Source: Rubrivivax rivuli
GTDB taxonomy: Bacteria > Pseudomonadota > Gammaproteobacteria > Burkholderiales > Burkholderiaceae_C
DNA length: 64,000 bases
Assembly: GCF_004016505.1 (NCBI RefSeq)
Contig: NZ_SACR01000003.1
Span: 434,001-498,000 of the forward strand
Direction: 5' to 3'
A model generated the notes under the pieces. The model worked only from the letters and a program-made list of their open reading frames with translations. It was not told the origin of the DNA and searched no databases. The position numbers were made by a program, and so were the translations under genes. Below are positions 39,342-48,420 of the stretch, in pieces. How positions within the stretch are numbered: position 1 is the stretch's first letter; each line of letters starts with the position of its first letter.

Positions 39342-40718
39342 TCAGAACTTGAAAGCCAGGCGCAGACCGCCCCAGTGGCGGCCGCCCACGGTGATGGGCG
39401 CCGCGGCTTCCTTCATCACGATGAACTGGCCGCCGCCCATGTCGCGCCGGTAGGTCTGCAACAGGAAGGGCCGTGTGTTGCGGCCCGAGGCCAGGCCCGT
39501 GCGGTCGTTGAAGATGCGCCGGTTGCGGCTGTGCGCGGTGTTCCAGGCCACATCGCCGGGGCGCTGAGGCTGGTTGTACTGGCGGTTGTGGCAGGCGATG
39601 TAGCCGTTGCGGTCGGCCGCGATGCAGAAGACCACCTTGTCCGACAGGCTCAGCAGCTTCTCCTGCACCTGCGGGAACAGGCGCTCGGCCAGCGGCACGT
39701 ACTTCGTCAGGTGCTGCTGGGGCTGCGAGCCGGCCACCGGCTGGTAGCGCTCGTCGAACAGGTCGTCCAGCGGCAGCGCACCCGTGCGCACGGCGTCTTC
39801 GAGCAACTGGCTGATCTGCGCGGCCGCCTGCTGCACGGCGCGGATGTAGGGCGTGTCTTCGGTCTCCACGCCGGTCTCGGCCGCGCCTTCGGCCAGCTCT
39901 TCGGAGATCTTCAGGAAGGTCTCGGTGCGGCCGAGCGCGGCGTCCAGGGCCTTGGTGGTCTGGCGCATCTCGCCTTCGATGCGGCCCATCTGGCCGCCGA
40001 GCCCGTCGCAGAGCTGCTGGCTCGCCTGGCTGGCCGCGTGGATGCGGTGCACGCCCTGGGTCACTTCGTCGATGGCGCGGTGCACCGCGCCGCCCTGCCC
40101 CTCGCCGCCCCCGGCGGCCGGATCGCGGCTGATCTCGCGCGCCAGCGCGGCAATGCGTGCATCGAGCCGGCCCACGGTGCCGGCGATCTGCTTGGATGAA
40201 CTCTCCACCTGCGCCGCCAGGTCCTTCACGGCATCGGCCACCACGGCAAAGCCGCGGCCGGCTTCTCCGGCACGCTTGGCCTCCACGCTGGCGTTGAAAG
40301 CCACCAGGCGCGTCTGCAGCGCGATGCGGGTGATGTCGCCCGCGGCCTCGGACACCTGGCGCAGCGTGTCGACGATGCCGCCAACCTCGGTGCTCACGCC
40401 CTGCACCGCGTCACCCACGCGCGCCACGGCCTGCAGGCCCTGCTGGGTCTCGTGGTCGATGGCGGCCTGCGCCCGCACCACCTCTTGCAGCTGCTGCGCC
40501 AGCGCCTGCAGGGCCTGCGCCTGGCTGTTGGCGAGCTTGTGCGTGTCGTCGATGACGCCGCGCACCTCCGCGGCCTCGCGGCCCAGCGATGAAGCCTGGC
40601 GACCCAGCTGGCCGATGAAGCGGCCCGCGGCAGCAGCCTGCGCCGTCTCAGGCGCCAACGCGGGCTCGGGTCGGCCCGGGTCGGGCGCTGAGGCGCCCTT
40701 GAACGCTGCCTTGAACAT
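39342..40718 (-). CDS. Soluble methyl-accepting chemotaxis-type protein
   Basis: 458 residues with no membrane segment. A coiled-coil signalling domain (about 30-300) contains a divergent receptor tip, LVAFNASVEAKRAGEAGRGFAVVADAVKDLAAQV, where most receptors have LNAAIEAARAGE. Residues about 330-458 are a separate ligand-binding-like domain (DKVVFCIAADRNGYIACHNRQYNQPQRPGD...RDMGGGQFIVMKEAAAPITVGGRHWGGLRLAFKF), placed C-terminally. It lies 9 bp after fliA as the last gene of the flhB operon. It probably senses a cytoplasmic signal for CheA; cheA itself is not in the window. Confidence 0.87.
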   Translation of the reverse strand: MFKAAFKGASAPDPGRPEPALAPETAQAAAAGRFIGQLGRQASSLGREAAEVRGVIDDTHKLANSQAQALQALAQQLQEVVRAQAAIDHETQQGLQAVARVGDAVQGVSTEVGGIVDTLRQVSEAAGDITRIALQTRLVAFNASVEAKRAGEAGRGFAVVADAVKDLAAQVESSSKQIAGTVGRLDARIAALAREISRDPAAGGGEGQGGAVHRAIDEVTQGVHRIHAASQASQQLCDGLGGQMGRIEGEMRQTTKALDAALGRTETFLKISEELAEGAAETGVETEDTPYIRAVQQAAAQISQLLEDAVRTGALPLDDLFDERYQPVAGSQPQQHLTKYVPLAERLFPQVQEKLLSLSDKVVFCIAADRNGYIACHNRQYNQPQRPGDVAWNTAHSRNRRIFNDRTGLASGRNTRPFLLQTYRRDMGGGQFIVMKEAAAPITVGGRHWGGLRLAFKF

Positions 40719-40727
40719 CGGCCGGCC

Positions 40728-41447
40728 TCACCACTCGCGCAGCCGGGTACGCAGCCGGGCGATGCTCTGGCTGTGCAGCTGGCAGACGCGGCTTTCGGTC
40801 ACGCCCAGCACGGCCGCGATCTCCTTGAGGTTCATGTCGTGCTCGTAGTACATGCTCATCACGTACTGCTCGCGCTCGGGCAGGTTCTTGATGGCCTCCA
40901 CCAGGGCCTCGCGCATGCGCTGGTCCTGCATGCGCGCCAGCGGGTTGGCGCCGGCGTCGACCACGTGGCGGTCGAGGTAGTCGTCGTCGCCTTCGTCGCC
41001 GCTCATGTCTTCCAGGTAGATGAGCTGGGTGCCGCGCACCTTGCCCAGCAGCTCCTGGTACTCGGCCAGGCTCAGGCCCATCTCGCGGGCGATCTCGCCT
41101 TCGCTGGGCGCGCGGCCGTGGCGCTGTTCCAGCTTGTGCACGGCGGCTTCGATGCTGCGCTGGTGGCGGCGGTCGCCGCGGCTCATCCAGTCGTTGCCGC
41201 GCAGCTCGTCGAGCATGGCGCCGCGGATGCGCTGGGTGGCGAAAGTTTCGAACTGCACGCCCTGCGCGGCGTCGAAACGCGAGAGCGCGTCGCTCAGGCC
41301 GATCATGCCGACCTGGATCAGGTCGTCGAGTTCGACGTTCGCCGGCAGCTTGGCGATCATCTGGTGCGCGAGGCGGCGCACGAGGGGCTGGTACTGCTTG
41401 AGCAGGGCGCCAGCGTCGAGTTGTCCCTTGGCGGTGTACATGTGCAT
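40728..41447 (-). CDS. fliA: Flagellar sigma factor FliA (sigma-28)
   Basis: 239 residues. Region 2 has LVRRLAHQMIAKLPANVELDDLIQVGMIGLSDALSRFD and FATQRIRGAMLDELRGNDWMSR, region 3 SIEAAVHKLEQRHGRAPSEGEIA, and region 4 LPEREQYVMSMYYEHDMNLKEIAAVLGVTESRVCQLHSQSIARL. It drives late flagellar and chemotaxis promoters; two such promoters are visible at 49.5 and 51.4 kb. The start MHMYTAKG is preceded by AGAGG; Met3 (41441) is possible. It is 4 bp behind flhG. Confidence 0.96.
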   Translation of the reverse strand: MHMYTAKGQLDAGALLKQYQPLVRRLAHQMIAKLPANVELDDLIQVGMIGLSDALSRFDAAQGVQFETFATQRIRGAMLDELRGNDWMSRGDRRHQRSIEAAVHKLEQRHGRAPSEGEIAREMGLSLAEYQELLGKVRGTQLIYLEDMSGDEGDDDYLDRHVVDAGANPLARMQDQRMREALVEAIKNLPEREQYVMSMYYEHDMNLKEIAAVLGVTESRVCQLHSQSIARLRTRLREW

Positions 41448-41451
41448 GCCT

Positions 41452-42288
41452 CTACGGATGTGCGGGGCGGTTCGGGATCTGTGCGGTGCGGGGCGCGCGC
41501 GCGGCCGGCGGCGGCGCCCCCGGCAAGGCCATCGGCGCTGACGGGCCCCAGGCGCCCAGCGCGCTGTCGTCCAGAGCCAGCTGCTCGGCCAGCAGCCGGG
41601 CCAGGGCCGCGTCGGCCGGCGCGCCGGGCTCGCCTGCGGGGTCGACCAGCGCGCTGTGGCGCAGCATCGCCCCCAGGAAGTTCTCGGCACAGCCACCCAG
41701 GCTGGCCGGGATGGTGGCGGCGCGCGGCGAGTTCGGCGGCGCGGCCAGCAGCAGGTCGTAGGTCATGAGCCCGCAGCGGTGCACCAGCAGCTTGGCGCTG
41801 GCGTAGGCGTGCTTCACGCTCTCGGGGTGGTCGGCGCCCAGCAGCACCGGGCGCGCGGCGCGGTGCTTGAGCAGCCGCGCCAGATCGGTGGCCTCGGCGT
41901 GCAGCAGCACGATCTCGGCTTGCGGGCAAGCCTGCTGCACCGCCTCGATGAAGGCGCCGGCCGAGCCGCGCGTGTCGACGAAGGCCGGCGGCATGCCGCG
42001 GGCGGGCAGGTAGGAAACGCGCGGCGCGATGGGCTCCACGCAGGCTGCGAGGTCCACGCCGGCCAGTTCGTGCGGCGGCGGCGCGGTGGTGGCGGCGTCC
42101 ACCACCAGCACCTCGTGGCCCTGGGCGGCCAGCACCGCCGCCAGGCGGTCGAGCACCAGGCCGCTGAAAGCCACGTGCGGGTTGGCGGCCAGCGGCAGCA
42201 CGTGGCGGCGGCGGCCGGCGAAGAGCCGGCGCAGGCCATCGGCCTGATCGAGCGGCATGCGGTCTGAAGGGGCGTAGAAGTCGCGCAT
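41452..42288 (-). CDS. flhG: FlhG/FleN-like protein with degenerate P-loop
   Basis: 278 residues, identified by position between flhF and fliA and by the N-terminal DQADGLRRLF motif (14-23), which in FlhG activates the FlhF GTPase. The MinD-like core remains recognisable (LAAVLAAQGHEVLVVDAATT). Where FlhG has the deviant Walker A KGGxGKT, this protein reads LAANPHVAFSGL, lacking both lysines, so ATP binding and ATP-driven dimerisation are doubtful. The tail is Pro/Ala-rich. FlhG normally limits flagellar number together with FlhF. It has normal spacing within the operon. Confidence 0.82.
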   Translation of the reverse strand: MRDFYAPSDRMPLDQADGLRRLFAGRRRHVLPLAANPHVAFSGLVLDRLAAVLAAQGHEVLVVDAATTAPPPHELAGVDLAACVEPIAPRVSYLPARGMPPAFVDTRGSAGAFIEAVQQACPQAEIVLLHAEATDLARLLKHRAARPVLLGADHPESVKHAYASAKLLVHRCGLMTYDLLLAAPPNSPRAATIPASLGGCAENFLGAMLRHSALVDPAGEPGAPADAALARLLAEQLALDDSALGAWGPSAPMALPGAPPPAARAPRTAQIPNRPAHP

Positions 42289-42312
42289 CGCGGGGGTCGG
42301 CAGCGGCGGGTC

Positions 42313-44010
42313 TCAGACGTGCAGCGGCGCCACGGCGGCCGCCTTCGAGGCGGGCAGGCCCGCGAAGATCAGGTTGACGTCGTTGTCGTCCAGTTTCCAG
42401 GCGGCGCCGGCCTGGCTGCGCAGCGCGCGCTGCACCAGGGCGTTGGCGCTCAGACGGTGCCAGTCTTCGGGCACGCGCTGGCCGTTGGCCACGGCCAGCA
42501 CCTTGAGCTTGTGGCGGATCATCGAATCGAGCGCCGGGCCGAGCTTCACGGCTTCGTCGAGCTTGCTCAGCACGATGCCGCGGCAGTTGTTGGCGGCGTA
42601 GGCGGCGAGCTGGTCTTCGATGGTCTCGCCCTGCGCGCTGGCGTTCACCACCAAGAGGCGCTGGATGGCGCGGTGAGAGAGCATGTCCAGCAGCTCGCGG
42701 GTGCGGCTGTCGCGCTGGGCCATGCCGGCGGTGTCGATCAGCACCATCTTCTTGGCGCTCAGCAGGTCGAGCAGGTCTTCCAGGCTGGCACGGTCGTGCG
42801 CGGTATGCACCGGCACGCCGAGGATGCGGCCGTAGGTGCGCAGCTGCTCGTGTGCGCCCACCCTGTAGGCGTCCAGCGTGATCAGGCCCAGGTTGGCGGC
42901 GCCGTGCCGCGTGGCGAAGGCCGCGGCCAGCTTGGCGGTGCTGGTGGTCTTGCCGACACCGGTGGCGCCGATGAGGGCGTAGATGCCGCCGGCTTCTTCC
43001 AGCGCGGGCTCGCGCTCGCCGGTGGGCAGGTTGCGCTCCAGCACCCCCGAGGCCCAGGCGAGTTCGTCGCCTTCGGCCGGCAGGCTCTCGACCAGCTTGC
43101 GGATGAGGGCCGGCGAGAAGCCGGTGTCCAGCAGGCGCTGGGCCAGCTGGGCCTGGCGCGGCTGGCGTTGCAGCTTCTCCATGAAGGCCAGGGCACCGAA
43201 ACGCTGCTCGATGAGGCCGCGCATGCTGCGCAGCTCGTTCATCATGTCGCCGCGGTCGGTGGCCTTGGTGGCCAGCTCGGCGGCGGCCTGCGCCTGCAGC
43301 TGGATCTGCTCGCCGCGGGCCATGACACCGGGCATGGCCGGCAGCGGCGGTGTGGCGATGCCGCCCAGGCTGGGCAGGGCCGCGTGCGGCGTGTCGTGCA
43401 TCGGCACCTCGTCGCGCAGCACCGGCAGTTCGCGGGGTGCTGCGGCGGCTGGGGCTTCCCGGCGCGCGGCGCGGTTGCGGGCGGCTTCGATGGGGGCCAC
43501 GCTGGGCGGCAGCTGGGCGGGGCGCAGCGGCTCGGCGGCCGCGCTGGCAGCGCGCTCGGCGGCGAGCTCGGCCTCGCGGCGCTTGAGCATGCGCTGGCGC
43601 ACGTAGTCCTGGAAGGACAGCGTGCTCATCTGCAGCTGTTCCACGTCTTGCTGCACGTCGGCGTCGAAGCTGGGCTCGTGGCGCTCATCTCGGCGCTCTT
43701 GCAGCGCGGCGCGCACGGCTTCGGCGCGGGCGTCCAGGCGGGGCTCCATGCGCGGGTCCACGCGGTCACGCAGGCGGCTGGCCGGTGCGGCGGGCTGGGC
43801 AGGTGCGCGCTGCACCGGCTGCGCCTGCACGCGTTCGGCCTGCTGCCCGACGCGCTCCAGTTGCTGCAGGCTCTCAGGCGCCATGGCCAGCACCTCCACG
43901 CCTTCGGCGCAGGGTTTGGTGGACATCACGACGGCGTCGTCGCCAAAGGCCTGCTTGACCAGGGCCAGGGCCTCGCGGGATGTGCGGGCCGTGAAGCGCT
44001 TCAAGTTCAT
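42313..44010 (-). CDS. flhF: Flagellar biosynthesis GTPase FlhF
   Basis: 565 residues. The N-terminal B domain (MNLKRFTARTSREALALVKQAFGDDAVVMSTK) is followed by a long Ala/Arg/Gln-rich linker (about 60-250), then N and G domains of the SRP-GTPase family: P-loop GATGVGKTT at 348-356, DAYRVGAHEQLRTYG, DTAGMAQRDSR and VLSKLDEAVKLG. It marks the pole where flagella are built. It overlaps flhA by 4 bp. The linker is longer than in many FlhF proteins. Confidence 0.96.
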   Translation of the reverse strand: MNLKRFTARTSREALALVKQAFGDDAVVMSTKPCAEGVEVLAMAPESLQQLERVGQQAERVQAQPVQRAPAQPAAPASRLRDRVDPRMEPRLDARAEAVRAALQERRDERHEPSFDADVQQDVEQLQMSTLSFQDYVRQRMLKRREAELAAERAASAAAEPLRPAQLPPSVAPIEAARNRAARREAPAAAAPRELPVLRDEVPMHDTPHAALPSLGGIATPPLPAMPGVMARGEQIQLQAQAAAELATKATDRGDMMNELRSMRGLIEQRFGALAFMEKLQRQPRQAQLAQRLLDTGFSPALIRKLVESLPAEGDELAWASGVLERNLPTGEREPALEEAGGIYALIGATGVGKTTSTAKLAAAFATRHGAANLGLITLDAYRVGAHEQLRTYGRILGVPVHTAHDRASLEDLLDLLSAKKMVLIDTAGMAQRDSRTRELLDMLSHRAIQRLLVVNASAQGETIEDQLAAYAANNCRGIVLSKLDEAVKLGPALDSMIRHKLKVLAVANGQRVPEDWHRLSANALVQRALRSQAGAAWKLDDNDVNLIFAGLPASKAAAVAPLHV

Positions 44011-46103
44011 GCCGTGCCTCCGATGATGGAACCGATGCGGATGGAATGCGTTTCAGGAATCTCGCTGTGCCCCAGCACCTTCAGGCGGGGGGCGGCGCGC
44101 TTGAGCAGGCGGGCCATGGGCGCGCGGATCAGGTCGGGCACCAGCAGGCAGGCCGGGTGGCCCAGGTCTTCCTGCTTGCGCGCGGTGTCGGCGGCGCTGC
44201 GGCTGAGCGTGTCGGCCACGCCGGGGTCGAGCGCCGCGCCGTGCGGGCTGCTCAGGGCCTGCGTGACCAGGCGCTCCAGCTCCGGATCCAGCGCGATGAC
44301 GTCCAGCTCCTTCGTGGTGCCGTAGATCTGCTGCACGATGGCCGGGGCCAGGTGCACGCGGATGCGGCGGGCCAGTTCGCCTGGGTCGGTGACGGTGCTG
44401 GCGTGCTCGGCCAGGCATTCGACGATGGAGCGCATGTCGCGGATGTGCACACCCTCTTCCAGCAGGAGTTGCAGCACACGCTGCAGGGTGGCAATTCCGA
44501 CCATCTTGGGCACGACATCCTCGATCAGTTTGGGGGCCAGTTTCGTCACGTGATCGACGAGTTGCTGGGTCTCCACCCGGCCCAGCAACTTCGCTGCTTG
44601 AACCTGCATCAAGTGTGAGAGATGGGTCGCCACGACGGTCGCGCAATCAACGACCGTAAACCCGGCCATTTGGGCCATCTCCTTGTGGCGCTCTTCGATC
44701 CACACCGCGGGCAGGCCGAAGGCCGGATCGGTGGTGCGCGTGCCGGGCAGCTGCTGCGTGGCACCGCCCGGGTTGATGGCCAGCAACATGCCCGGGAAGG
44801 CCTCGCCTTCACCCGCCACGGCGCCGCGCAGCGTCACGCGGTACATGCTGGGCTTGAGCTCGACGAGGTTGTCGCGGATGTGCACCGGCGGCGGCAGGAA
44901 GCCCACGTCCTGTGCGAACTTCTTGCGCACGCCCTTGATGCGCGCCAGCAGGTCGCCCTGGCGTGCCTTGTCCACCAGCGCGATGAGCCGGTAGCCCACC
45001 TCCAGGCCCAGGGTGTCCACGGGCGTGAGGTCGTCCCAGCTGGCCTCGGCGTTGGCCGGGGCCACCTCGGTGCTGGCGCTGCGCTCGGGCGCAGCGGCCG
45101 CCTTCTTGCGCTGCCGCATCAGCTGCCAGGCCAGCAGGCCCAGGCCCGCGGCCACGAGCAGGAAGACCAGGTGCGGCATGCCCGGGATCAGGCCCAGCAG
45201 CGCCACCACGCCGGCCGCCACGCCCAGGGCCTGCGGCGAATCGAAGACCTGGCCGCGGATCTGCGTGCCGATGTCCTGTTCCTTGCCCACGCGCGAGACC
45301 ACCATCGCGCTGGCCACGCTGATCAGCAGCGCCGGGATCTGCGCCACCAGCGCGTCGCCCACGGCCAGCGTCACGTAGGCGCTGGCGGCCTGGCCAGCAC
45401 TCATGTTGTGCATGGCAATGCCGATGACGAAGCCGCCGATCATCGTGATGAACAGGATCAGCAGGCCGGCCATGGCGTCGCCGCGCACGAACTTGCTGGC
45501 ACCGTCCATGGAGCCGAAGAAGTCGGCTTCCTCGGCCACCTCGGCGCGGCGCTGGCGCGCCATCTTCTCGTCGATGAGGCCGGCGTTGAGGTCGGCGTCG
45601 ATGGCCATCTGCTTGCCGGGCATGGCGTCCAGGGCGAACCGCGCGCCCACCTCGGCGATGCGCTCGGCGCCCTTGGTGACCACCACGAAGTTGATGACCA
45701 CCAGGATGGCAAAGACGATCAGGCCGACGGCGAAGTTGCCGCCGATCAAGAAGTGACCGAAGGCCTCGATCACCTTGCCGGCCGCGCCGGTGCCGGTGTG
45801 GCCTTCCATCAGCACCACGCGGGTGGAGGCCACGTTCAGGCTCAGGCGCAGCAGCGTCGTCACCAGCAGCACCGTGGGCAGCGCCGCGAAGTCCAGCGGC
45901 TTGACCATCTGCGCGCTGACCATCATCACGACGATGGCCAGCGCGATGTTGAAGGTGAACAGCAGGTCCAGCGCGAAGGGCGGCAGCGGCAGCACCATCA
46001 TGCCCAGCATCATCACGACGAAGGCGGGCAGCACCATGCCCTTGGCCACGGCGCTCTGCGCGGGGCCGAACCAGGTGTTCAGACGGGCCAGCATGGGGCT
46101 CAC
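44007..46103 (-). CDS. flhA: Flagellar export gate protein FlhA
   Basis: 698 residues. The N-terminal half has about eight transmembrane segments and the conserved FHIPEP-like loop region (ALDAMPGKQMAIDADLNAGLIDEKMARQRRAEVAEEADFFGSMDGASKFVRGDAMAG split over two stretches). The cytoplasmic C-terminal half binds export chaperones (DLTPVDTLGLEVGYRLIALVD...). It forms the nonameric gate of the flagellar type III secretion system. It overlaps both flhB and flhF by 4 bp. Confidence 0.98.
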   Translation of the reverse strand: MSPMLARLNTWFGPAQSAVAKGMVLPAFVVMMLGMMVLPLPPFALDLLFTFNIALAIVVMMVSAQMVKPLDFAALPTVLLVTTLLRLSLNVASTRVVLMEGHTGTGAAGKVIEAFGHFLIGGNFAVGLIVFAILVVINFVVVTKGAERIAEVGARFALDAMPGKQMAIDADLNAGLIDEKMARQRRAEVAEEADFFGSMDGASKFVRGDAMAGLLILFITMIGGFVIGIAMHNMSAGQAASAYVTLAVGDALVAQIPALLISVASAMVVSRVGKEQDIGTQIRGQVFDSPQALGVAAGVVALLGLIPGMPHLVFLLVAAGLGLLAWQLMRQRKKAAAAPERSASTEVAPANAEASWDDLTPVDTLGLEVGYRLIALVDKARQGDLLARIKGVRKKFAQDVGFLPPPVHIRDNLVELKPSMYRVTLRGAVAGEGEAFPGMLLAINPGGATQQLPGTRTTDPAFGLPAVWIEERHKEMAQMAGFTVVDCATVVATHLSHLMQVQAAKLLGRVETQQLVDHVTKLAPKLIEDVVPKMVGIATLQRVLQLLLEEGVHIRDMRSIVECLAEHASTVTDPGELARRIRVHLAPAIVQQIYGTTKELDVIALDPELERLVTQALSSPHGAALDPGVADTLSRSAADTARKQEDLGHPACLLVPDLIRAPMARLLKRAAPRLKVLGHSEIPETHSIRIGSIIGGTA

Positions 46104-47284
46104 AGCTCAGGCTCCTGCTTGTTGAACTTGCGCGCCTTGGCGGCGGCGTAGGCGGGGTTCAGGGGGTCGAGTTCCGGCGGCACCTCGGGCGTGGGCGCCG
46201 CGGCGGCGGCCATGCGGCCGTGGGCGGCGGCGTCGCGCACCTGGTAGACCCAGGCCAGCACCTGCGCCACGGCGCTGAACAGGCGCGCCGGGATCTCCTG
46301 GTCGACCTCGGTGTGGGCGTACAGCGCCCGCGCCAGCGGCGGCGCCTGCAGCACGGGCACCTTGTGGTCCTTGGCGATGTCGCGGATCTTGAAGGCCAGC
46401 AGGTCGGCACCCTTGGCCACCACGCGCGGGGCGCCCATCTTCGATTCGTCGTACTTCAGCGCCACGGCGAAGTGGGTGGGGTTCATCACCACCAGGTCGG
46501 CTTCGGGCACGGCAGCGAGCATGCGGCGGCTGGCCAGCTCGCGCATCTTCATGCGCATGCGGCTCTTGAGCTCGGCATTGCCTTCGGTTTCCTTGTGCTC
46601 CTGCTTCAGTTCCTGCACGCTCATGCGCAGGCGGCGCGCCAGCATGAAGCGCTGCAGCGGCACGTCCACGATGGCAAACGCCGCCAACAGACCCACCATC
46701 ATCAGCAGGCCATTGCGCATCAGCGTGCCGGCCGAGCCCAGCGCGGTGGCCAGCGGCTGCGCCAGCAGCGTGGCGTGCTCGTACCAGTGCATCCACAAGT
46801 AGACGCCGCCCAGCACGCCCAGCAGCAGCGAGAGGAAGCTGGCCTTCAGCGTCTGCGTCATCTGGTCGACCGAAAACACGCGTCCCAGGCCGCTGATGGG
46901 GTTGATCTTGTCGAACTTGGGCTCCAGCGCCTTCATCGAGAAGTTCCAGCCGCCGGCCAGGAGCCCGCTGGCCAGGGCCACCGCCGCCATCACGCCGAAC
47001 AGCGGCACCAGCACCACCAGCATGGACAGCGTCTGCTCGCCCAGGCGTTCGAGCATGCGGCTGGGGTTCTGCACGTTGGCGGCATCGAAGCGCAGGCCCT
47101 GCGTGACCAGTTCGCTCATCCAGTTGCTGAGCACCGGCGCCAGCGCTGCCAGCAAGGCCACCGCACCGCCCAGGGCCGCGAAGTGGCCCAGATCGCGCGA
47201 GCGCGCCACCTGGCCTTCTTCGCGCGCTTTCTTCAGCTTGCGTTCTGTGGCAGGTAACTGGCGGTCTTGGTTGTCGTCGGACAT
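46100..47284 (-). CDS. flhB: Flagellar export switch protein FlhB
   Basis: 394 residues with four transmembrane segments (around 35-54, 88-112, 147-165, 189-207). The self-cleavage motif NPTH is at 268-271 in LVVMNPTHFAVALKYD; the cut changes export from hook to filament proteins. The C-terminal tail is extended. It is the first gene of the flhBAFG-fliA-chemoreceptor operon; the 209-bp upstream gap to the DODA gene should hold its promoter. Confidence 0.97.
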   Translation of the reverse strand: MSDDNQDRQLPATERKLKKAREEGQVARSRDLGHFAALGGAVALLAALAPVLSNWMSELVTQGLRFDAANVQNPSRMLERLGEQTLSMLVVLVPLFGVMAAVALASGLLAGGWNFSMKALEPKFDKINPISGLGRVFSVDQMTQTLKASFLSLLLGVLGGVYLWMHWYEHATLLAQPLATALGSAGTLMRNGLLMMVGLLAAFAIVDVPLQRFMLARRLRMSVQELKQEHKETEGNAELKSRMRMKMRELASRRMLAAVPEADLVVMNPTHFAVALKYDESKMGAPRVVAKGADLLAFKIRDIAKDHKVPVLQAPPLARALYAHTEVDQEIPARLFSAVAQVLAWVYQVRDAAAHGRMAAAAAPTPEVPPELDPLNPAYAAAKARKFNKQEPEL

Positions 47285-47346
47285 GGCACGGTGCGCTCCA
47301 CGATGGAGCCCAGCGATGGTGCCGCGCCGCCCCGCCGACTTGAGGG

Positions 47347-47361
47347 CGATAAGCGGGGGAA
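47347..47361 (-). promoter_or_regulatory. GATAAGCGGGG motif upstream of flhB
   Basis: The 11-mer GATAAGCGGGG (plus-strand reading) lies about 65-75 bp upstream of flhB and occurs again 42-55 bp upstream of the methyltransferase gene at about 52.3 kb. A shared motif before two flagellar transcription units could be an FlhDC site or class-II promoter part. It lacks the sigma-28 layout. Coordinates are accurate to a few bases. Confidence 0.3.
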
Positions 47362-47493
47362 AGCCGAAGGTGTTCGCTGCACCGCAGCGCCCTCAATCAA
47401 GCCGTCTGCAGGCTGTGTGCAGAGGGCCTGAACCCAGGTGGCGGCGGCCGGCGCCACACTGCAGCCCGAAGACCCGTGAAAGAAAGCACGACC

Positions 47494-48327
47494 ATGACCG
47501 AGCACCCTGCCCGCCTGCCCACCTACTTCATCTCGCACGGTGGCGGCCCCTGGCCCTGGATGGCCGAGATGGCCGAGCCCATGGCCACGCTGGCCGCATC
47601 GCTGCGCCGGGTGTCCGCCGAGGCCGCCGCCGGCGGCATGCTGCCGCGCGCGGTGCTGTGCATCTCGGGGCACTGGGAGGCGCCGGTCTTCACGGCGCAG
47701 GCCGCGGCACGGCCGGGCATGGTGTTCGACTACCACGGCTTCCCGGAGCACACCTACCGCATCCGCTACCCCGCCCCGGGCGCGCCGGCGCTGGCGCAGC
47801 GTGTGCAAGACCTGCTGCAGGGCGCCGGCATCGCCGCCGCGCAAGACACCGGGCGTGGCTACGACCACGGCACCTTCGCGCCGCTGGCGGTGATGTACCC
47901 GCAGGCCGAGGTGCCGGTGATCCAGTTGTCACTGAAGGCCGGCTACGACCCCGCTGAACACCTGGCGGCAGGCCGCGCCTTGGCACCGCTGCGCGACGAG
48001 GGCGTGCTCATCGTCGGCAGCGGCCTGAGCTTCCACAACCTGCGCCTGCGCGGGCCGGGTGCGCAGGCGCCCTCCGCCGCCTTCGACGCCTGGTTGCACG
48101 AAACGCTGGAAAGCGGCACGCCGGCCGAGCGCAGCGCGCGGCTGCTGCAATGGAGCCAGGCGCCGGCGGCACGCATCGCGCACCCGCAGGAAGACCACCT
48201 GCTGCCACTCATGGTGGCCCTGGGCTCCGCAGAAGGCGAAAAGGCCACCACCGTCTATCACGAGGTGATGGCCTGGACCGGCTGGACGGTCTCCAGCTGG
48301 AGGTTTGGGAGCCCCCAAGCTCGCTGA
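47494..48327 (+). CDS. DODA-type extradiol dioxygenase (YgiD-like)
   Basis: 277 residues of the class III extradiol dioxygenase/4,5-DOPA dioxygenase family. The non-haem iron ligands are probably His15 (YFISHGGGPW), His60 (ISGHWE) and a His in HPQEDHLLPL (230-239); FDYHGFPEH and GYDHGTFAPL are also conserved. It would open catechol-type rings with O2; the natural substrate in bacteria is usually unknown. The start is ATG 47494; a GTG six codons upstream is possible. It is on the opposite strand to the flagellar genes it separates. Its last residues (SPQAR) and TGA stop are encoded by a dispersed repeat. Confidence 0.88.
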   Translation: MTEHPARLPTYFISHGGGPWPWMAEMAEPMATLAASLRRVSAEAAAGGMLPRAVLCISGHWEAPVFTAQAAARPGMVFDYHGFPEHTYRIRYPAPGAPALAQRVQDLLQGAGIAAAQDTGRGYDHGTFAPLAVMYPQAEVPVIQLSLKAGYDPAEHLAAGRALAPLRDEGVLIVGSGLSFHNLRLRGPGAQAPSAAFDAWLHETLESGTPAERSARLLQWSQAPAARIAHPQEDHLLPLMVALGSAEGEKATTVYHEVMAWTGWTVSSWRFGSPQAR

Positions 48328-48384
48328 CGCTCGCTACCCCCCGAGGGGGCCGTCCGCCTGCGGCCCGGCGAAGCCGGTTCCGTG
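48309..48384 (+). repeat. Dispersed ~76-bp repeat, copy A
   Basis: GAGCCCCCAAGCTCGCTGAC... to ...CCGGTTCCGTG; about 80% identical by eye to copy B (53138-53211, inverted). It contains CCCCC/GGGGG and CCGGC/GCCGG mini-hairpins and a doubled GCTCGCT. It overlaps the 3' end of the dioxygenase gene and supplies its stop codon, and fills the gap to convergent cheZ. Confidence 0.75.
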
Positions 48385-48420
48385 GCGGGAAGCTTGGTCG
48401 CGGAGGGCGGCTGCCGGGGG

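Noticed and set aside
47335..47361. Possible sigma-28 promoter for flhB (CTCAAGTC upstream)
   Set aside because: The -35-like CTCAAGTC is present on the minus strand, but no GCCGATAA-like sequence lies 11 nt further on. flhB is expected to depend on FlhDC instead.
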